Origin: Oxyruncus cristatus
Taxonomy: Eukaryota; Chordata; Aves; Passeriformes; Cotingidae
Direction: 5' to 3'
DNA length: 64,000 nt
Assembly (NCBI GenBank): GCA_013399855.1
Contig: VXAY01002914.1
Location: 51,157-115,156 of the forward strand
A program made the position numbers and the translations under genes. A model generated the notes under the pieces. It was not told where the DNA came from, did not search any database, and worked only from the letters and a program-made list of their open reading frames with translations. Below, in pieces: positions 1 through 12,800 of the stretch. How positions within the stretch are numbered: the first letter of the stretch is position 1; each line of letters starts with the position of its first letter.

Positions 1-264
1 GTACTTTCCCTGTTTGGATGTGTTCCTCCCCTAAGTTACATATAAGGTTTTGTATCTTCCCACCTTATCCCAAGTTTGTACCTGTCCATGCCCACTCCTT
101 TCCTTATTTTTTAAACTTTTCCCTAATTTCTGGAACCCTCTCATGCTCCTCTATGGAAGAGTTAGCCCTGCCTCTCTTTGGGGATTCACACCTTGAATAA
201 AGGGAGAGGTCACACCTCTGCCTTTGCTCAAGAACCCTCTGTGAGTTGTGTCCTTTTTCCAACA
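1..264 (+). mobile_element. 3' part of an endogenous retrovirus LTR (cut by window start)
   Basis: A GAATAAAGGG poly(A) signal at about 197-206 is followed by a pyrimidine-rich U5-like stretch ending TTTTTCCAACA at 264, the usual CA end of an LTR. The upstream part is T/C-rich with several CCTTATTT-type blocks. The left end lies outside the window, so neither the TG start nor a target duplication can be seen. No internal gag/pol sequence follows 264, so it would be a solo LTR or fragment. An ordinary AT-rich region with a chance AATAAA remains possible. Confidence 0.4.
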
Positions 265-1625
265 ACCAGCGCACGATGCCTAAAGAAAGATACCTTTGAA
301 AGCAAAGCTAACCCTGCTCCTGAGAGTGGTGACAGGCCACCTGAAGTGTCTTAGAAGACCTTTGAGCAAACTTTGTTTGCTGTGTAGGTGAGGACACGTA
401 GGTGAGCAACAATCTCAGAACAAGAATGACCTCCTGTTTTCCCAGTGCACCAGGGTACCCAGCCATATACTGAGTGTCTCCAGGTCATGGAAACAGGGAA
501 CAGCCCAGCTTGGAAGGGAACCTGAAAGATTATCTGGTCCAAATTTTAATCACCACCAGGCCACTGGGTCACTTTGATGAGGCTGTGGATGGGCCAGAAC
601 AACCGTCAGTGTAGAAGGTGCCACATCTACCTCCAGTTTCCCTTTGGTTCTCCTTGTTGTGTCCTTTCAGCAGTGTCCATGGTGTGTATAGTCAACAAAG
701 GATATTATATGTTCTTACAACTGGCGTATATTTCCAGATTTAGCAACTTTACCTGGCAGCATAGAAGGCCAGTGACAAAGTTTTTCTTTGCTTGCTGAGT
801 CAGCCCAGAGGTCTCTCAGAGCAAAATTATATAGGTCTGCTAAATGAGATCTTAAAATGAGAATACAGAAACAACATTACGGCTTTCAAATCTTTCTGAT
901 TGAAAGCTCTAACTGTATATCCAGAGGGTGAATAATATTGCTTTCACACTATCAAGCTTTCAGGACCCATTTGAAAATCTGCTTGAAACAGGACCAGAAT
1001 GACCTCGTCTCTACCACTTTTCAAAAGAAAGGAGGAGAATGCTGAAGTAGTTTAAAGTCACTGTGAGAAATAAAGTTAGGGCCGGCAGGCCATAAGAATG
1101 GGGGTTCATTATGCTCCCTTCCACTCTGCACAACAAAGACCCAACCAGAGCCATGAGTGAAAGTCAAAGCTGGTCCTTCCAGCAGCAGTCCCTGTGTGAG
1201 GTATGGGCTCCTCGGTTGTGAGCGCTCGCCTTGCTCTGAGAGGCACCTGCTTGCTTCAAGAGCAGAGCTGGAGCACCTGTCTCCTACCTGAGGAACTGCA
1301 AATGGATGTCTTGAACTGTCTTCTGGGCAGTGGCTTTCTTCATACAGACTTCATGTGGTACTGCTGGAAGACAGGAGCTGTGACAGCATCTGCAGAAAAC
1401 AGTGGGGCAGCACTCCTATGTATTTAAATTCCAGCTGATCACACAATTCCTAGAAATATTAGAAGAATAAGATAACCCTTGTGTAACTCTCTTTTTAAAA
1501 AGGTGATAGTTCAAGTCAGACATGATGATTTGTATAACAGAGCAGTTTTGTGACCTTGGTCCTGATAAATACCAAAAATTAAAGTCAGGAGGATGTTTTG
1601 TGCATGTTTTTTTCCTGGAATTACT
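265..1625. other. unique noncoding stretch
   Basis: No repeat family or exon is recognised here. Open frames are short (at most 74 codons on the plus strand), overlap on both strands and show no conserved domain. CTCAGAGC-type words recur but give no tandem structure. Confidence 0.5.
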
Positions 1626-1668
1626 TAGGTTGGAAGAGACCTCTAAGGTCATCGAGTCCAACTGACTC
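1626..1668 (-). mobile_element. CR1 LINE 3'-end scrap, antisense
   Basis: TTAGGTTGGAAGAGACC, CTCTAAGGTCATCGAG and TCCAACTGA match the reverse complement of the conserved CR1 3' end (normally GGTTGGAAGGGACCTTAAAGATCATC). Only about 40 bp are recognisable and the terminal octamer repeat is missing, so this is an old fragment. Sequence beyond 1668 no longer resembles CR1. Confidence 0.6.
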
Positions 1669-4600
1669 ATGGTGCTTCAGATGGCTGGGCACAAAGCCAA
1701 CTTATAGCTTCTTTCTAAATGGTGGATGCCTGGATGAAAGACATTGTGTCTGTGGTTGCCTCAGGGAGCAGGAATGGTGAATATCACATTCCTTTTCAGC
1801 ATTGCTTGTGCTCCTTCAGCTATATTCATTATCCAAGTAAGAGAGAGTCAAGCCTTAGTGTGCTTACAGGGGAGAGCAATGCTTCCTCAAAAGGAGGGAA
1901 AGAGCTTGAACTAGTGCCTGAAGGGTGAGTAGAACTCCAAAATCTGTATTTAGTTGACCTTCAAAGTATGAATTTTCTTCCTGTCCCATGTGGGCAGGAA
2001 CGAGTTGTGTCTGTCATGCCACTGATTCTGCTGGAACCAAAAGCAGTCAGGTTTCTCCATCTAGTGTGGGATCTCTGTGTGGGTAAAAATGAGGAGAAGA
2101 GAAGAGAAACAGTAGGGACTGTAATTTCTATCACCCTGAATGACAAGATTAAAAGGGAAAATTATCTGCAGAAATCTCCTGTCATGTTCTGGTAGGACTG
2201 GTATTTCACGGGGAGGACGTAATGCTTAAGGGTACACTGTTAGTGCTCTGTGCATTAGCAAATGGAAGAGAACTGCTCTGTCACTGTAGATAAAACAAAT
2301 ATTTTGAAATATGAATAATACAGATAGGCATTTAAAGTCAGGTCCACCATGCCCCACAAGAAGCATCTCTTTGTAAATGACTGTTCTTCTTTTCAAACAT
2401 TCACCCGTAACTATTACCTTTCATTAGAGATTTGCTTTCTTTATAATATTCTGGTTTTCCCAGCATGTTTTGGAAGCCCAACCTCCTAATTTAATGGACT
2501 CAAAAAGCTGCTTCCCTGAAGCATCCCTTTTAGTTACTGTTTACTGCAGTTTTTTTGTGCTTCAGTCTGCTCTTTCTGTTCCATTCCCTATGCCCCCTAT
2601 CTTCTCCTTTCTCAGCTTGCCACATTTTATTTCATGGGAAATAAAATACATTTTTGTTTTGTTTGGGCCCATTCAGAAATTTTTAGGCCATCCTAGAATA
2701 AATTTTAAGTTGTATCAAACAAAAAGTTCATGCAAAAATGTTTAGGTTGGGTGCATTTTGCCATCACTTTTTCCTTCCTTAAATTGTTTAAACCCTTTAA
2801 ATATACTAGAGGTTTAAAGCTTAAAATATCTTAATATAGGCTAGAGATGTAAAAGCTTAGAGCAAATCCTCTCCAAGCGTGTGAGCATAGAAAGAAGTTA
2901 ATTAAAGCTAACAAAGAAAATACAAATGGTACGAAAAAATCCACATTATGAAAAGCTACAAATTCAGAATCCATAACTGTTAAGTTTCCCACGAATGATG
3001 TTGGGACAGGCCCAAGTTAAAGTTTACATTTCAAAGTGTTTGCCTTAGAACCCTTTCACTTCTAGCCCCACTCAGAATGCTTTCCTTCCTGTCTAGTAGA
3101 TGGTGCTGTCAAGGGCCATTTTTATCAGTACGAGGCAGATGGAGCTTGGAGCTTTTGCTAAAGCACAAGTATTCTGGAGCACCTATTTTGCTGTTGTGCA
3201 TTATATCTATTTTATGTCTTCTGCCTGTGCAAATGATTTTATTTCACTCTTGATACCTTCAGGAAAAGGGGTACTCTGAATACCCAGAAAAATGGGTGAG
3301 AATATGTACAGCTGTTTGTGATACATCCTCAGAGTGATATATCCAGTTCTCTGTTTATTAATGTTATGTACTGTAAATGCAGTTTTTAAAAGGACAAACC
3401 TGGAAATTCTAACAGTGAATGTTAATATTCAACTTAATGTCTCCTTTAATCAGTTCAGGGAAGTTATTAGTGCTCATTATCCATACCTAGGTGAACAAGG
3501 AGTCATTTGAGGTCTCTTGGCATCCCAGACTGGAGCCTAAGCAAGCTGCAGAGCCAAAGCCTGGATGTTCAGCTGAGTGAGTACAAGGCTCACAGAGTTT
3601 ACTGTGGGGTGTGTCTGTGGATCTGTGGATCCCAGGTGCTAGAACAGTACTGGTTCTTTGTATATATCACAGGAAATCAAAATGGGAATGAGGCATCTGT
3701 TGTAGTCCTAACTACAAATGTGCCAATGTCATAAATTAGTACCTCTGAACTTGACATCTAGGAACTGCTAATCTTCATGGTGAAGCTCTCTCAGAGAAGT
3801 CTTTTTTAGTTAATGCACAGAACCTCCGTGTTAAACTATGGAATCATGGAAATGTTTAGGTCTTCATAATTGATTGGGATAAAACTGCTTTAGGGACAAA
3901 AATGTAATGTTCCTTCCAGAAACTTCCTTCCAAAGTTTACAATAAATCTCAAAGTACTGTTTCTATGTTGTTACCTTTTTAGGACCAGTGATAGCACATA
4001 GAAATGTATCAAAAAAGGAACATGGCTTGAAAAAGGCAGTAAGTCTAGAAAAGTATTTCGTACTGCTTCAGACTGGTTGTAGCACATGCTGAGATACACT
4101 CGAGTGTGTGTGGACTGGCCCAGCAGTTTGATTGCATTGAATAGTCATACCTGATGTCAGACAGGTTTGAAAGGGGGACAGACCATGTTTGAAATCTTCC
4201 CAGGCAGAAGTTGCTAAACCTGCCCATTTCTGAGCAGTTACAGCCTGTGTGAAAACTCCTACCCCACTGAAAGGCAAAGTCAGCCTGGAGAACTCCAAAT
4301 CACATGTTTCATTTTTGACTCTGCAGTGGAGCTGTCTTCAAAAGTAGCTGAACAATTGGAGTCAAAAAGCCTTTAGAAAATTGCTTGGTCACATCTCACC
4401 TTGTGAATGACTTGAACTGAAATGGGCCAAAAGCAAATAGATGAGCTTAAGATTGCTGCTCTTTTTTCCCCCTTGTCTTTGCACTAAAACAACAGCAGGT
4501 CTTAAATATTCAGGAGCTACCAAAGGCAGTTTGGGAAGGCACAGTCCCTTTGCTGGTAATTACATCTCCCAGCTGAGACGCCGTGACGCAGTGTTTGAGC

Positions 4601-5144
4601 ACCCTCCTGCAAAATCAGAAAGCATGAGTCACTCACAAAGACCCAGTGCTGCAGCAGGCTGTTTATATTCAGTTTATGATGGACTAGATTACTTTCTACA
4701 GAATTGCTGTCTGCCCGGTTGTTCTTGTCCCTGTATTTGCACTATGACTGTCCCAAGAGTAGCTCTCTTCCCTTTTTCTTACTGGAGTCCTTTCTTTTTG
4801 TCAGGGACTTTGAATGATTCGTGGTCTAAATCATGTCAGGCATTCCAGTGGTCTGCTGAGCCACTGCCACCACGGAATTAGATCTAATATGCAAGTGCAT
4901 ATTATAATATACACCAGTGCAGTGACATATAGATACTTGCTTCAGAATTCGCTCTCTTGCATGGAGTTACAGAGATTGTCCTCTAGATATCATTTCAAAA
5001 TCTATGCTAGACAAGAAACAATTAGGAGTTGTTGCATTATCCAGAAAGGCCTTTTCTGTTTACCAGCTTCCAGGGATTTCGCACAGACCAATGAGGAATA
5101 GAGTGAAGTTGCTATGGCCAGGATAACTAATAATAAAAACCACC
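1669..5144. other. unique noncoding stretch
   Basis: No transposon or coding sequence is recognised. The longest open frame (4441-4881, 146 codons) has no family resemblance and no flanking splice structure I can defend. A CTCF-like motif at 3093-3106 is listed separately. The 2750-2960 part is AT-rich and looks like ordinary neutral DNA. Confidence 0.5.
3093..3106 (+). promoter_or_regulatory. CTCF-like motif
   Basis: CTAGTAGATGGTGC agrees at 12 of 14 positions with the CTCF core CCASYAGRKGGCRS. The mismatches are T at position 2 and T at position 12. It lies in unique sequence. A 12 of 14 match is expected by chance at some rate in 64 kb, so this is a candidate only. Confidence 0.2.
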
Positions 5145-6613
5145 TGTCATGGGTTTAGCCCCTGTGCTTTCTGCACAGTGTTTATCAATCCATAAATTTT
5201 GCTAACAAGCAAGAAGAGTTTGCACAGACAAAACAGATCTCCTTGAAATGGGGATTAATATTAAGATTTATTGCTACACAACAAGAACTAAGGGAAAATA
5301 CTTATATATACAACAACTCTGACTAGTTTTCCTATAATAACAAACTTACATATTTACAGATACCACCCCTCCTTCTCTTCCTCAAAAACAGTCCAGAGGA
5401 AAAAGGAGAAGGGGGAAAAAATCTTTAAGGTAACAGTTCCACATCACTACAGCTCGAATCTCTCTCTCTCTCCCCATCAGAATGCAAGGAGGTTTGCCTC
5501 CCACCTCTCTAGCCGCTTGTCCACAGACACTGAGATTTTACTGTGCCGTCACCACAGGATCCAGGGCTCCGTGGAGTTTCTTCCATGAGGAGTTTCAGGG
5601 GGGTTTCTTTAGACTCACCACTTTTTGCCGGGTCACAGGAGTTCTGGGTTTCTTTTGGTTCAGTCCACACCCAAGAACACTTTCTGATGCTGTGTTTCTG
5701 CTGCTTCAAGTAGCTTCTTCTCTTTTGCTCTCTGGAATTCTTCTGACTTTCTGCTTTTGGCCAGACGCCCCATCTTGGCTCTCGGCCGTGGCTGGTTACT
5801 CCAATTCACCACCGCTCCCCACTTGCAGTGAAAGGCATCATTTGCCATCAACACCCGGTCCAAACTCACACCGGGCCCCCATATGGGGGGGGCTTAGTGT
5901 TAAGGCTCAATTTTGGACAAAAGTCCCAAGGTCATCAGGGCTCAGCCCCTCCAAGGAGAATTCATTCAGCTTCTCCACCATTCCGTGGCTGCAATTCTTC
6001 TGCAGCTTGCTACATACAGCTTTCAGGTGATCCAGTCTTGGCCTCAAGCCATCTCTGCCCTCCCCGGGCTATCCAGGCCTCCGGGGGGAGAGCCCACACG
6101 AAAGTTTCTTCACTCCAAATCATCTCCACAGGTGGCAGGGGTTTCAGTTTTAAAGACTTTTCCCCTGCTGGAGATGGGGGGGCTGCCCCTTGCCTCGGCA
6201 CTCCCTCCTTTTCACTGACCTTGGAGTTTCTGCCCTATCTCAGGTTCTTCTCTGCTCCGCACCTGCTGAAGTTTCTTCTGTAACATCTCAGCCGAGCAGC
6301 TTTTCTCTGGAGTTTCCTCTCCACTCTGCTACATGCCTTGGCCAGAGCCTTCAGTGCCTGCCCCCGGCAGATAGACTCTTCCCTTTTCCCTCATCGAAGT
6401 TCTTCCCAATTAACTTTTAAACTAAGCAGTGGTTTATCGATGTCAATTGCCCATCTTTAATTTTCTATTAAGAGTGGGAAGGTTTTGCCTTTGATTAAGG
6501 TTGGTTGTAATGAATACAAGCCTGTGCTTAGCTTCATACCACGTGACCGTTTTACTATCTTACATGTTGTCATTTCTCAGACCCCTAAAAATTCAGGTTC
6601 TGCACATGCCACA
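5145..6613 (-). mobile_element. ERVL-type solo LTR, minus strand, about 1.47 kb
   Basis: Read on the minus strand it starts TGTGGCATG and ends GGGGCTAAACCCATGACA, so the termini are the TG...CA inverted ends of an LTR. An AATAAA signal (plus-strand TTTATT at 5267-5272) lies 122 bp before the end, and a TATATATAAG box lies just upstream of that. The flanks give an 8-bp near-duplication: AAACCACC at 5137-5144 and AAAGCACC at 6614-6621. The middle matches the LTR at 15981-17210 (shared CTCCAAGGTCAGTG and CTCCAGCAGGGGAAAA), which supports the family call. The 182-codon plus-strand open frame at 5482-6030 is antisense to the LTR and is not a gene. No internal retroviral genes are present. The duplication is longer than the 5 bp usual for ERVL and has one mismatch, so the outer limits are less certain than the identity. 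Confidence 0.65.
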
Positions 6614-9004
6614 AAAGCACCTTGCAACTGAGTTTAAAATTGATTGAAACAGTATTAGAAAACGGAGGAGGAGGGAAAATGATGTCCAGAGACTATGTGA
6701 AATGACAGAAAACTTCTGCTTTAGGATATATCAAATTAAGAATGATTTGGTATTAAAACCAGAAAAAGATGGGATGTATATGAAGTAACTTGAAATCCTG
6801 GTACATATACTGTCTCAGAGGAGCATAGTTTAGGATGAAGAGATATGAAAAACTTTGCAGGATATTTCTAATCATAAATAAGAGTGCAACCATTCTCATT
6901 GTCCTTCTCTATAAAGAAGATGCTGAAGTCTTCCAGTAAAACCCCCAGTTTTTTAATTAAACAGAATATATGAGTAGATGACATGATTAGTGTTTACTTT
7001 TCCACTAAGGTGTTGATTTTGAGTATTTGAATCTGTCTTTAAAAATATGCTTTTTGGGACACTAGAAATACCAGTCAGTCAGTGGATGCCCTGTATATAT
7101 AAACCATAAATTATTATGAAGGGATTAAACAATTTCCAATACAAAACATGAATCACTTGGCAGAAGGCACCAGCTCTCAAGACAATTGCATGAAAAGCCT
7201 TGAGAGATAGAAGAGACTAAATCCTTGGCATTTCAATTGAGTATGGCTGTAGTCAGGAATTTAATATAAGGGGAGGTTGATATTTGAGATGGTTCCTTGA
7301 GCAGCCCAGAAAAAGTACCTTTCAATGCAGGTGCAAAATGTGCCAGGATTGCCAGGGGTTGATGTGCTTGATGCCAGATCTTGAGAGAGAGCCTCTGCTA
7401 AAATTAGTATTTAACCCTGAGCATTTATTTTCTCATGTGAAAGAGAAAAGGCACATTGACAGTGCGTGTTACCCTCACGTCAGATTCCAAGAGTCCAGCC
7501 TGCACCCTGAAACCTCATGGCCTTGCAAAGTCAGCCTGGTAAGCCAAGCCTTGTGCCGGATTTCTGTGCAGTATAAATGGATCTGATGGGCTGATCTGAG
7601 GCTGTTTCATGTGTCTCTGGTTTTAGATCATTAGAGGCTTTTGCACTTTCTCTGATTCCTTGCAGCCGCCACTGGATTTCTCATCCTTGCCAGTGCTCTG
7701 TTCCTGCTTCTCAAGTTGTCAAACTGACTACACAGGCAGTCAAAAAAACCCATTACATTCCTGATAAAGTTTTAAATTATTTATTGTTAACCTCTTGCTG
7801 AAAATTAGGCTGCTTGTGTCTGTGTGGAAGAGAATGAAAATTAACAGTTTACTGATTGCTAAAGAAGGGTTGAAATACAGACAGGAATTGCTGTTAGTTA
7901 TGAGCAGAATAACATGATGCAATATAGACTTAATATTCCCTTTTTCCTTCCTGATCACTGCCATTTCCCTGGCTACCATTCTCCTCTTCCTCCAGTTGCA
8001 TAGTCTCTGACCCGGACATAGTCCTGCTTTATTGCTGCTACCAATGTACATCTCTTAGATTTCTCTACTTGAGAGACATAATTAATTATACATAACATAA
8101 AAATACTCATAACGTGCAATCATGGTCATGGCAATTCTCTGCATGAAGAAGGTGGCAATACAGGAAAAGGATTGCCCTGCAGTTTAAAGATCAACGGAAC
8201 AAATTAGAAAGGAAAACGTTGCTATAGTACTTCAAATGTATTTAAGAGTAAGGAAAGGATTAAAAAAGCTCATTTTAAATCAAATGCAATTAGATGATAT
8301 TATTCGTTGAAGTTGTTGGTATGAAGCAGACATGAGATAATCAATACCAGTTGTATATGTGTCAGATTTCTTAACACACCACAGGTGTAAAATTGTGGAC
8401 ATGTATGCCACAGGATGCTGAGGAAATTTGGGAAATCACCTTCTGCCTCAGTGCTGCTGTGAACAGATGCTGTTTTATTCCTCTGCAGTAGTCATGCAGG
8501 TACATGTAAAAATGAGATGGCTGATTTGTGTGAGGGCTCCATTACTAAGTATGTAAATTCACGTACTTACCTATATTTGATTTACTTTAGATAAATATAA
8601 ACAAAATATTTTATATATGTATATTTATAAACATTAAACATTTATATAAATATATTATTTATATAAATATATATTAGGTAATATATTTTGTACATAGCTA
8701 TACAGAAACCAGAAAAATAACAGGCAGAAAAATGGTAAACATAAAGAATGTATGGTTAATCTCCTAGAATTCATGCATGTTATGGCTGCACCTGAGTCTT
8801 GTGGGTTACTACAGAGACTGAGTGCTTGCATTTGATGCTTCTTGATTCCCAAAGACAGAGCCTGTGTCTCTTTGCTCTGGGATGTGACAGCTGCCTGCAT
8901 CCTGTTAGGCCTGTCAACTGTTATTTCTAGGAAACAAGGAATTTGCAGCTGAAAGAAAATACTACAGTGATCTGAATACTCCAAAAGTATGTCTAGAAGC
9001 GAGA
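6614..9004. other. unique noncoding stretch
   Basis: No transposon family or exon is recognised. A 100-codon frame at 7284-7586 and a 109-codon minus frame at 8655-8984 have no recognisable domains. An AT-rich block at 8589-8690 is listed separately. Confidence 0.5.
8589..8690. repeat. AT-rich low-complexity block
   Basis: The stretch is almost pure A/T, built from TATATA, TTTATATAAA and ATAAATATA words. TTTATATAAA-like units recur two to three times and can fold back on themselves. It is typical of decayed AT microsatellite. Confidence 0.75.
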
Positions 9005-9830
9005 TTTTTTTTTTTTTTTTTTTGGATGTTCACAAATACATTTTAATTAAACAGTGGAGTGTAGGAAGATACAGAACCTGAAAACTGAATGCTAGGAACT
9101 TTAACAGATCACTTGAACTTCTGCCTGTTGAGATTTACTGTGAGCTGAGTCGTGATCTTCCTCTAGCTTCTGTTGAGTGGAATCCTCCAGACGCCCCCTG
9201 GAGCAGTTAAGTCTGTGTGGGCAGCGGCTGCGGTGACAAAAATCCGTCTTCCAAGAGGTCACTGTGTCCCAAGTGAACTGTTCTGTTGGAAGATATTATG
9301 TCAGAAGGTCCTGGCCTGATGATGCTTCTGCCTTGCAGGCTGCCACATAATACGTCTTCCTTCGGTTTTCAGTCACGACTGTTACCCTTAGGATGTGAGA
9401 TGCCAAAGCCCTGAAGTGCAAGTTAAGGTTGTTCCTGCATACATCCTGGATGCTGAGGTCCAGAAGAATTATTTTTCAGGGTCAGCAGTGTCAGCTTATT
9501 CCTTCAGAGCCCTAAAGCTCTCTGTGTGTGGTTTTATAGAGCCATAGCCCGAGTGCAAAGGCTGGACCAAACAGCCGGGTAATCTAACTGCCTTTGGCCA
9601 GTTTTTTGGCTTCCCCCTTGAGCTGTTCCAAGTGCTTCCAGCGGACCTGGAAGTGAGCTTAGAGTGGTTGTGTGGGGAAGATTTTGTCACAGGGCTGCTA
9701 GTACAGGACTAAGTGTCCTGTAAAGCCCTAAAGACTTCGTAAAGATGACATCTGCCAGGAACTTAGAATGTCAGATGGGAGAATGAGAGGAAGTTGAGGG
9801 GCAGACTGCTCCTTTTCTTCCCAAGATGTT
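9005..9830 (-). pseudogene. possible old retrocopy (processed pseudogene) of unidentified origin
   Basis: A run of 19 T at 9005-9023 would be the poly(A) tail of a minus-strand insertion. About 20 bp upstream on that strand is TTTAATTAAAATG, which holds an ATTAAA-type poly(A) signal. Beyond it the sequence is richer in GC and CpG than its surroundings up to about 9830. The minus-strand frames are broken by several stops. One frame gives moderate runs, such as VTVVTENRRKTYYVAACKAE, but I do not recognise the parent gene. I could not find a flanking target duplication, and retrocopies are rare in birds, so the right limit and the whole call are tentative. The alternative is unique DNA with a poly-T microsatellite. 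Confidence 0.25.
9191..9206 (-). promoter_or_regulatory. strong CTCF-like core
   Basis: On the minus strand the sequence reads CTGCTCCAGGGGGCGT. The CCAGGGGGCG core matches the heart of the vertebrate CTCF motif exactly. It lies inside the GC-richer block of the possible retrocopy. Function is inferred from the motif only. Confidence 0.4.
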
Positions 9831-12800
9831 CATTTTAGTGTATAGATGGTTTTATATTTTCTATTTAATACAAATGAATATTTCAGCCTTTCTCAAGCTT
9901 CCTATTAAAATGAATTATGTAGGCTTCCTTATTCATTCCTTTATAGAATTCAAGATATTCTGACATTGTCATAAGATAATATAATTTAAAAGAAGTCTTG
10001 TTTTTTTTGATACAGAAAGAAAGTGATTTTCTAAATCACAAGGTCGGTGAAAGTCCTGCACAAGACACACAAGGGAGCATGAATACTTCTCAAAGGGGTA
10101 ACTTAAAAAGAGATATTTTCAATAAGTACAGTCAGAGGATTTTAAAAAGCACAGAAAAAGAAGAAAATGAATTGCAAAGTACATTCTGTGTTAAATCATT
10201 TTAAATTCATGTAATAAGTACAGAGGAAAAAATAAATGCATTTGTCTCCTAATGGGTGTGTATGTATGTTTTGCTGGAAGGTTAAAGGTGGTTTTCAGCT
10301 ACACCTCTGGATCTGGGGAGACCTGTGACAGACTTGGCAGTGACCTAAGCCAGATTAAATTGGTGACTTTTTTTTTATAATAGGCTGTCCAGAGGTCCAT
10401 GGTTTATTCTTGGGCAAGAGCCTCCCTGTGAAGGGACTCAAGCTAAGTCCTTGGCAGCTTGTGGTATTAGGTGCAGAGAAACCTAAGAAAATCTCCAAAT
10501 GGAAGTATGGCAGAAACAAAAGTCTTCTGAAAATTCTTGTGTGAATGTGGGAGAACGATTGAGAAGTGTGCAAACAGCATTTGCTTCTCCATTAAAATGT
10601 TATAGCTTAAGAAAAATATTGGGAATTGGTTTATTTTTCTTTCTTGAGTTAGTTTTTCTTATCTTTTAATAGTTTGCAGCTGACTGGGGGGCGCAGCTCT
10701 GAAACTGTGTTGTAGTCCAGATCTAAGGAACGCAATATTCAAACTAGAAATGAAACTGATATTTTTGGAGAGTTCAGTTAAAAAGATGAAAACATAGATA
10801 ATGTCTGATCTAAGACTAAGCAGACATTATTGCAATTTGTAATTGCTTGTGGAGGAGGACTTGGGAGCTTGCAGTTGACGTCAACAGTAAAACCCCAGAG
10901 AGTTTGAAAAGAATCACAATTAACCTTTTTCAAAGTAATTTGAATTTTGAAGGTAAAGGAGGTTATCTGGTCCAGACTGAAGCTACACCAACTTCAGAAG
11001 GTTTTTTTGCCTCTGGTTGCTTTTTCTACAGGTGTTTTTTTCCCGTAGTCTAGAGAACTATGTCTATTTTTTCCTTTTTTTTTTTTTTTCCCTAAAATTA
11101 GAAATGCATGCAATTCCACAAGCCAAGAAAAGCTAAATTATATTTGGACAGTGTTGCAAATGAATAGCGGATCAGATCCTTTTGCTCTCAAATGTTTGTG
11201 TTGGTGGGAACAAAATACAGCTATATTATCTGTAACCTCCAAAAATTATTCAGAGAGATGAAATACCTGTGGCAGGCAATGGGACACAGTTTGAGGGCAC
11301 GCATTTAATTCACCTGTGTTGCCGTGCACGTTGAGACAAGGTTGTATTCTCTGGTTTTCGGCAGCGGGTGTCTGGGAGCTGGTTGATTTGTCGTTTTCTA
11401 AGCCACTTCGTCCCGATTTATGCTCCTAGAACAAGTTGCTGTAGTCCTGCACCCTTGGGAGTGCCCATAACTTAGAGATGCTGTGAGCTGAGACCAGCTC
11501 GCCCATGCAAACCACACCCAGGCATCCTGTGTGGAACTAATATCTTCAGTTCGTGCTGTGTATTTGAGGGTTAGAATCTTCGGTATATTTATCCCCACCA
11601 TTTTCCTCTCAAGTGTAAGGGAGAGGTGGTTTCATGTTAGAGGTGTAAGAGGGACACAGGGATACCAGTAGTCCCAGAGTCACACAGAAGTGTGATGGAA
11701 CACAACCTCTAACATGTCTGGAAGTCCCAGGCAAAGACCTTTACCAATGACTCATCCTTTATGTTCCAACTCTCCAGCAATTCTCAGGGAATCCCTGTTG
11801 TTTAATGTGAAGCATTAAAAATCAGACAGGATTTTCCCCCACTTCTTTTTCATGGTTTTTGTCTTTTTTTTTTTAATCAAAGGATACTCAGGGATCATCC
11901 AGGTCTCTGCTGTAAATTAGTACAAATACATTCAGCAAAGTTTAAACAAGCCTAGAACTGTATAATGTTTTTACAGGTCATGACAGTATAATTCCCTCTC
12001 CATCTGAGCACAGTAATGCTAAAGCCAGACTTGCTTAATGACATGATTATATCACCAGTTCTATTAACGCAAGTGAAAGGGGATCTGCCATTGTTCTTGC
12101 TATGTCTGGTATGTGTAATTATAAATATCAAATTGCATTTCCCAGAACTATTATGAAATGTAAAGATTTGCAGGGGTTTTTATTGCTTCGTGGAGTGCCT
12201 TTAAGCATATGCTAAAAAGCAAAGCTGCATACAAAGGGCACAGGAACTTTTCTGAAAGGGCATCACAAGCTTGTAACAGAAAGGGGTTTTTTGGCTGCAG
12301 TTTTCAAACTACAGCATTCTGGGGACTCTGACTCCGTCTCCCCCCACCCCCACATCTGCATGACATGAGCCAAGCGAGATGAGAGTAGGGGCTGTGTCCT
12401 GCTACCATCCCTGGAGCCGGAGATCAGAGTGCAGGGGGGCTGGGAGAGCGATCCTCATTTTCTCTTCCGAGTGGCTCTGTTTTGTTTTGGAGGCGAGAGA
12501 GAGAAATGCTGAGCTGGGCAGGGCAAATGGTCAAAGGATAATATTGTCCACTACGAGACGTAAGCAGGGAGATTGTGCCGTGCAGCAGTCGATCTCCGAG
12601 AGCTGCTTTCACGGGGAATGATCAAATTCTCTAACCCTTTGACAAAGGTGGATGCGAGTGGAAAGAAAATTCCTGTATTTCAGTTCTTCCTTCTGTGCCA
12701 GAGCCATAAATGACAAACCAGTTTGGCTTTAGTCCTCTTGATCAATCTGGTTTGGTTTGTTGAAGTATCGAGTCACTTTATAGGTCTGTGCTTTTATTGG

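Noticed and set aside
1540..1580. TTGTGACCTTGGTC resembling the core of a MIR SINE
   Set aside because: Only about 12 bp agree and the flanks do not follow the MIR order.
5482..6030. 182-codon plus-strand open frame
   Set aside because: Antisense to the minus-strand LTR at 5145-6613; no domain and no conserved start context.
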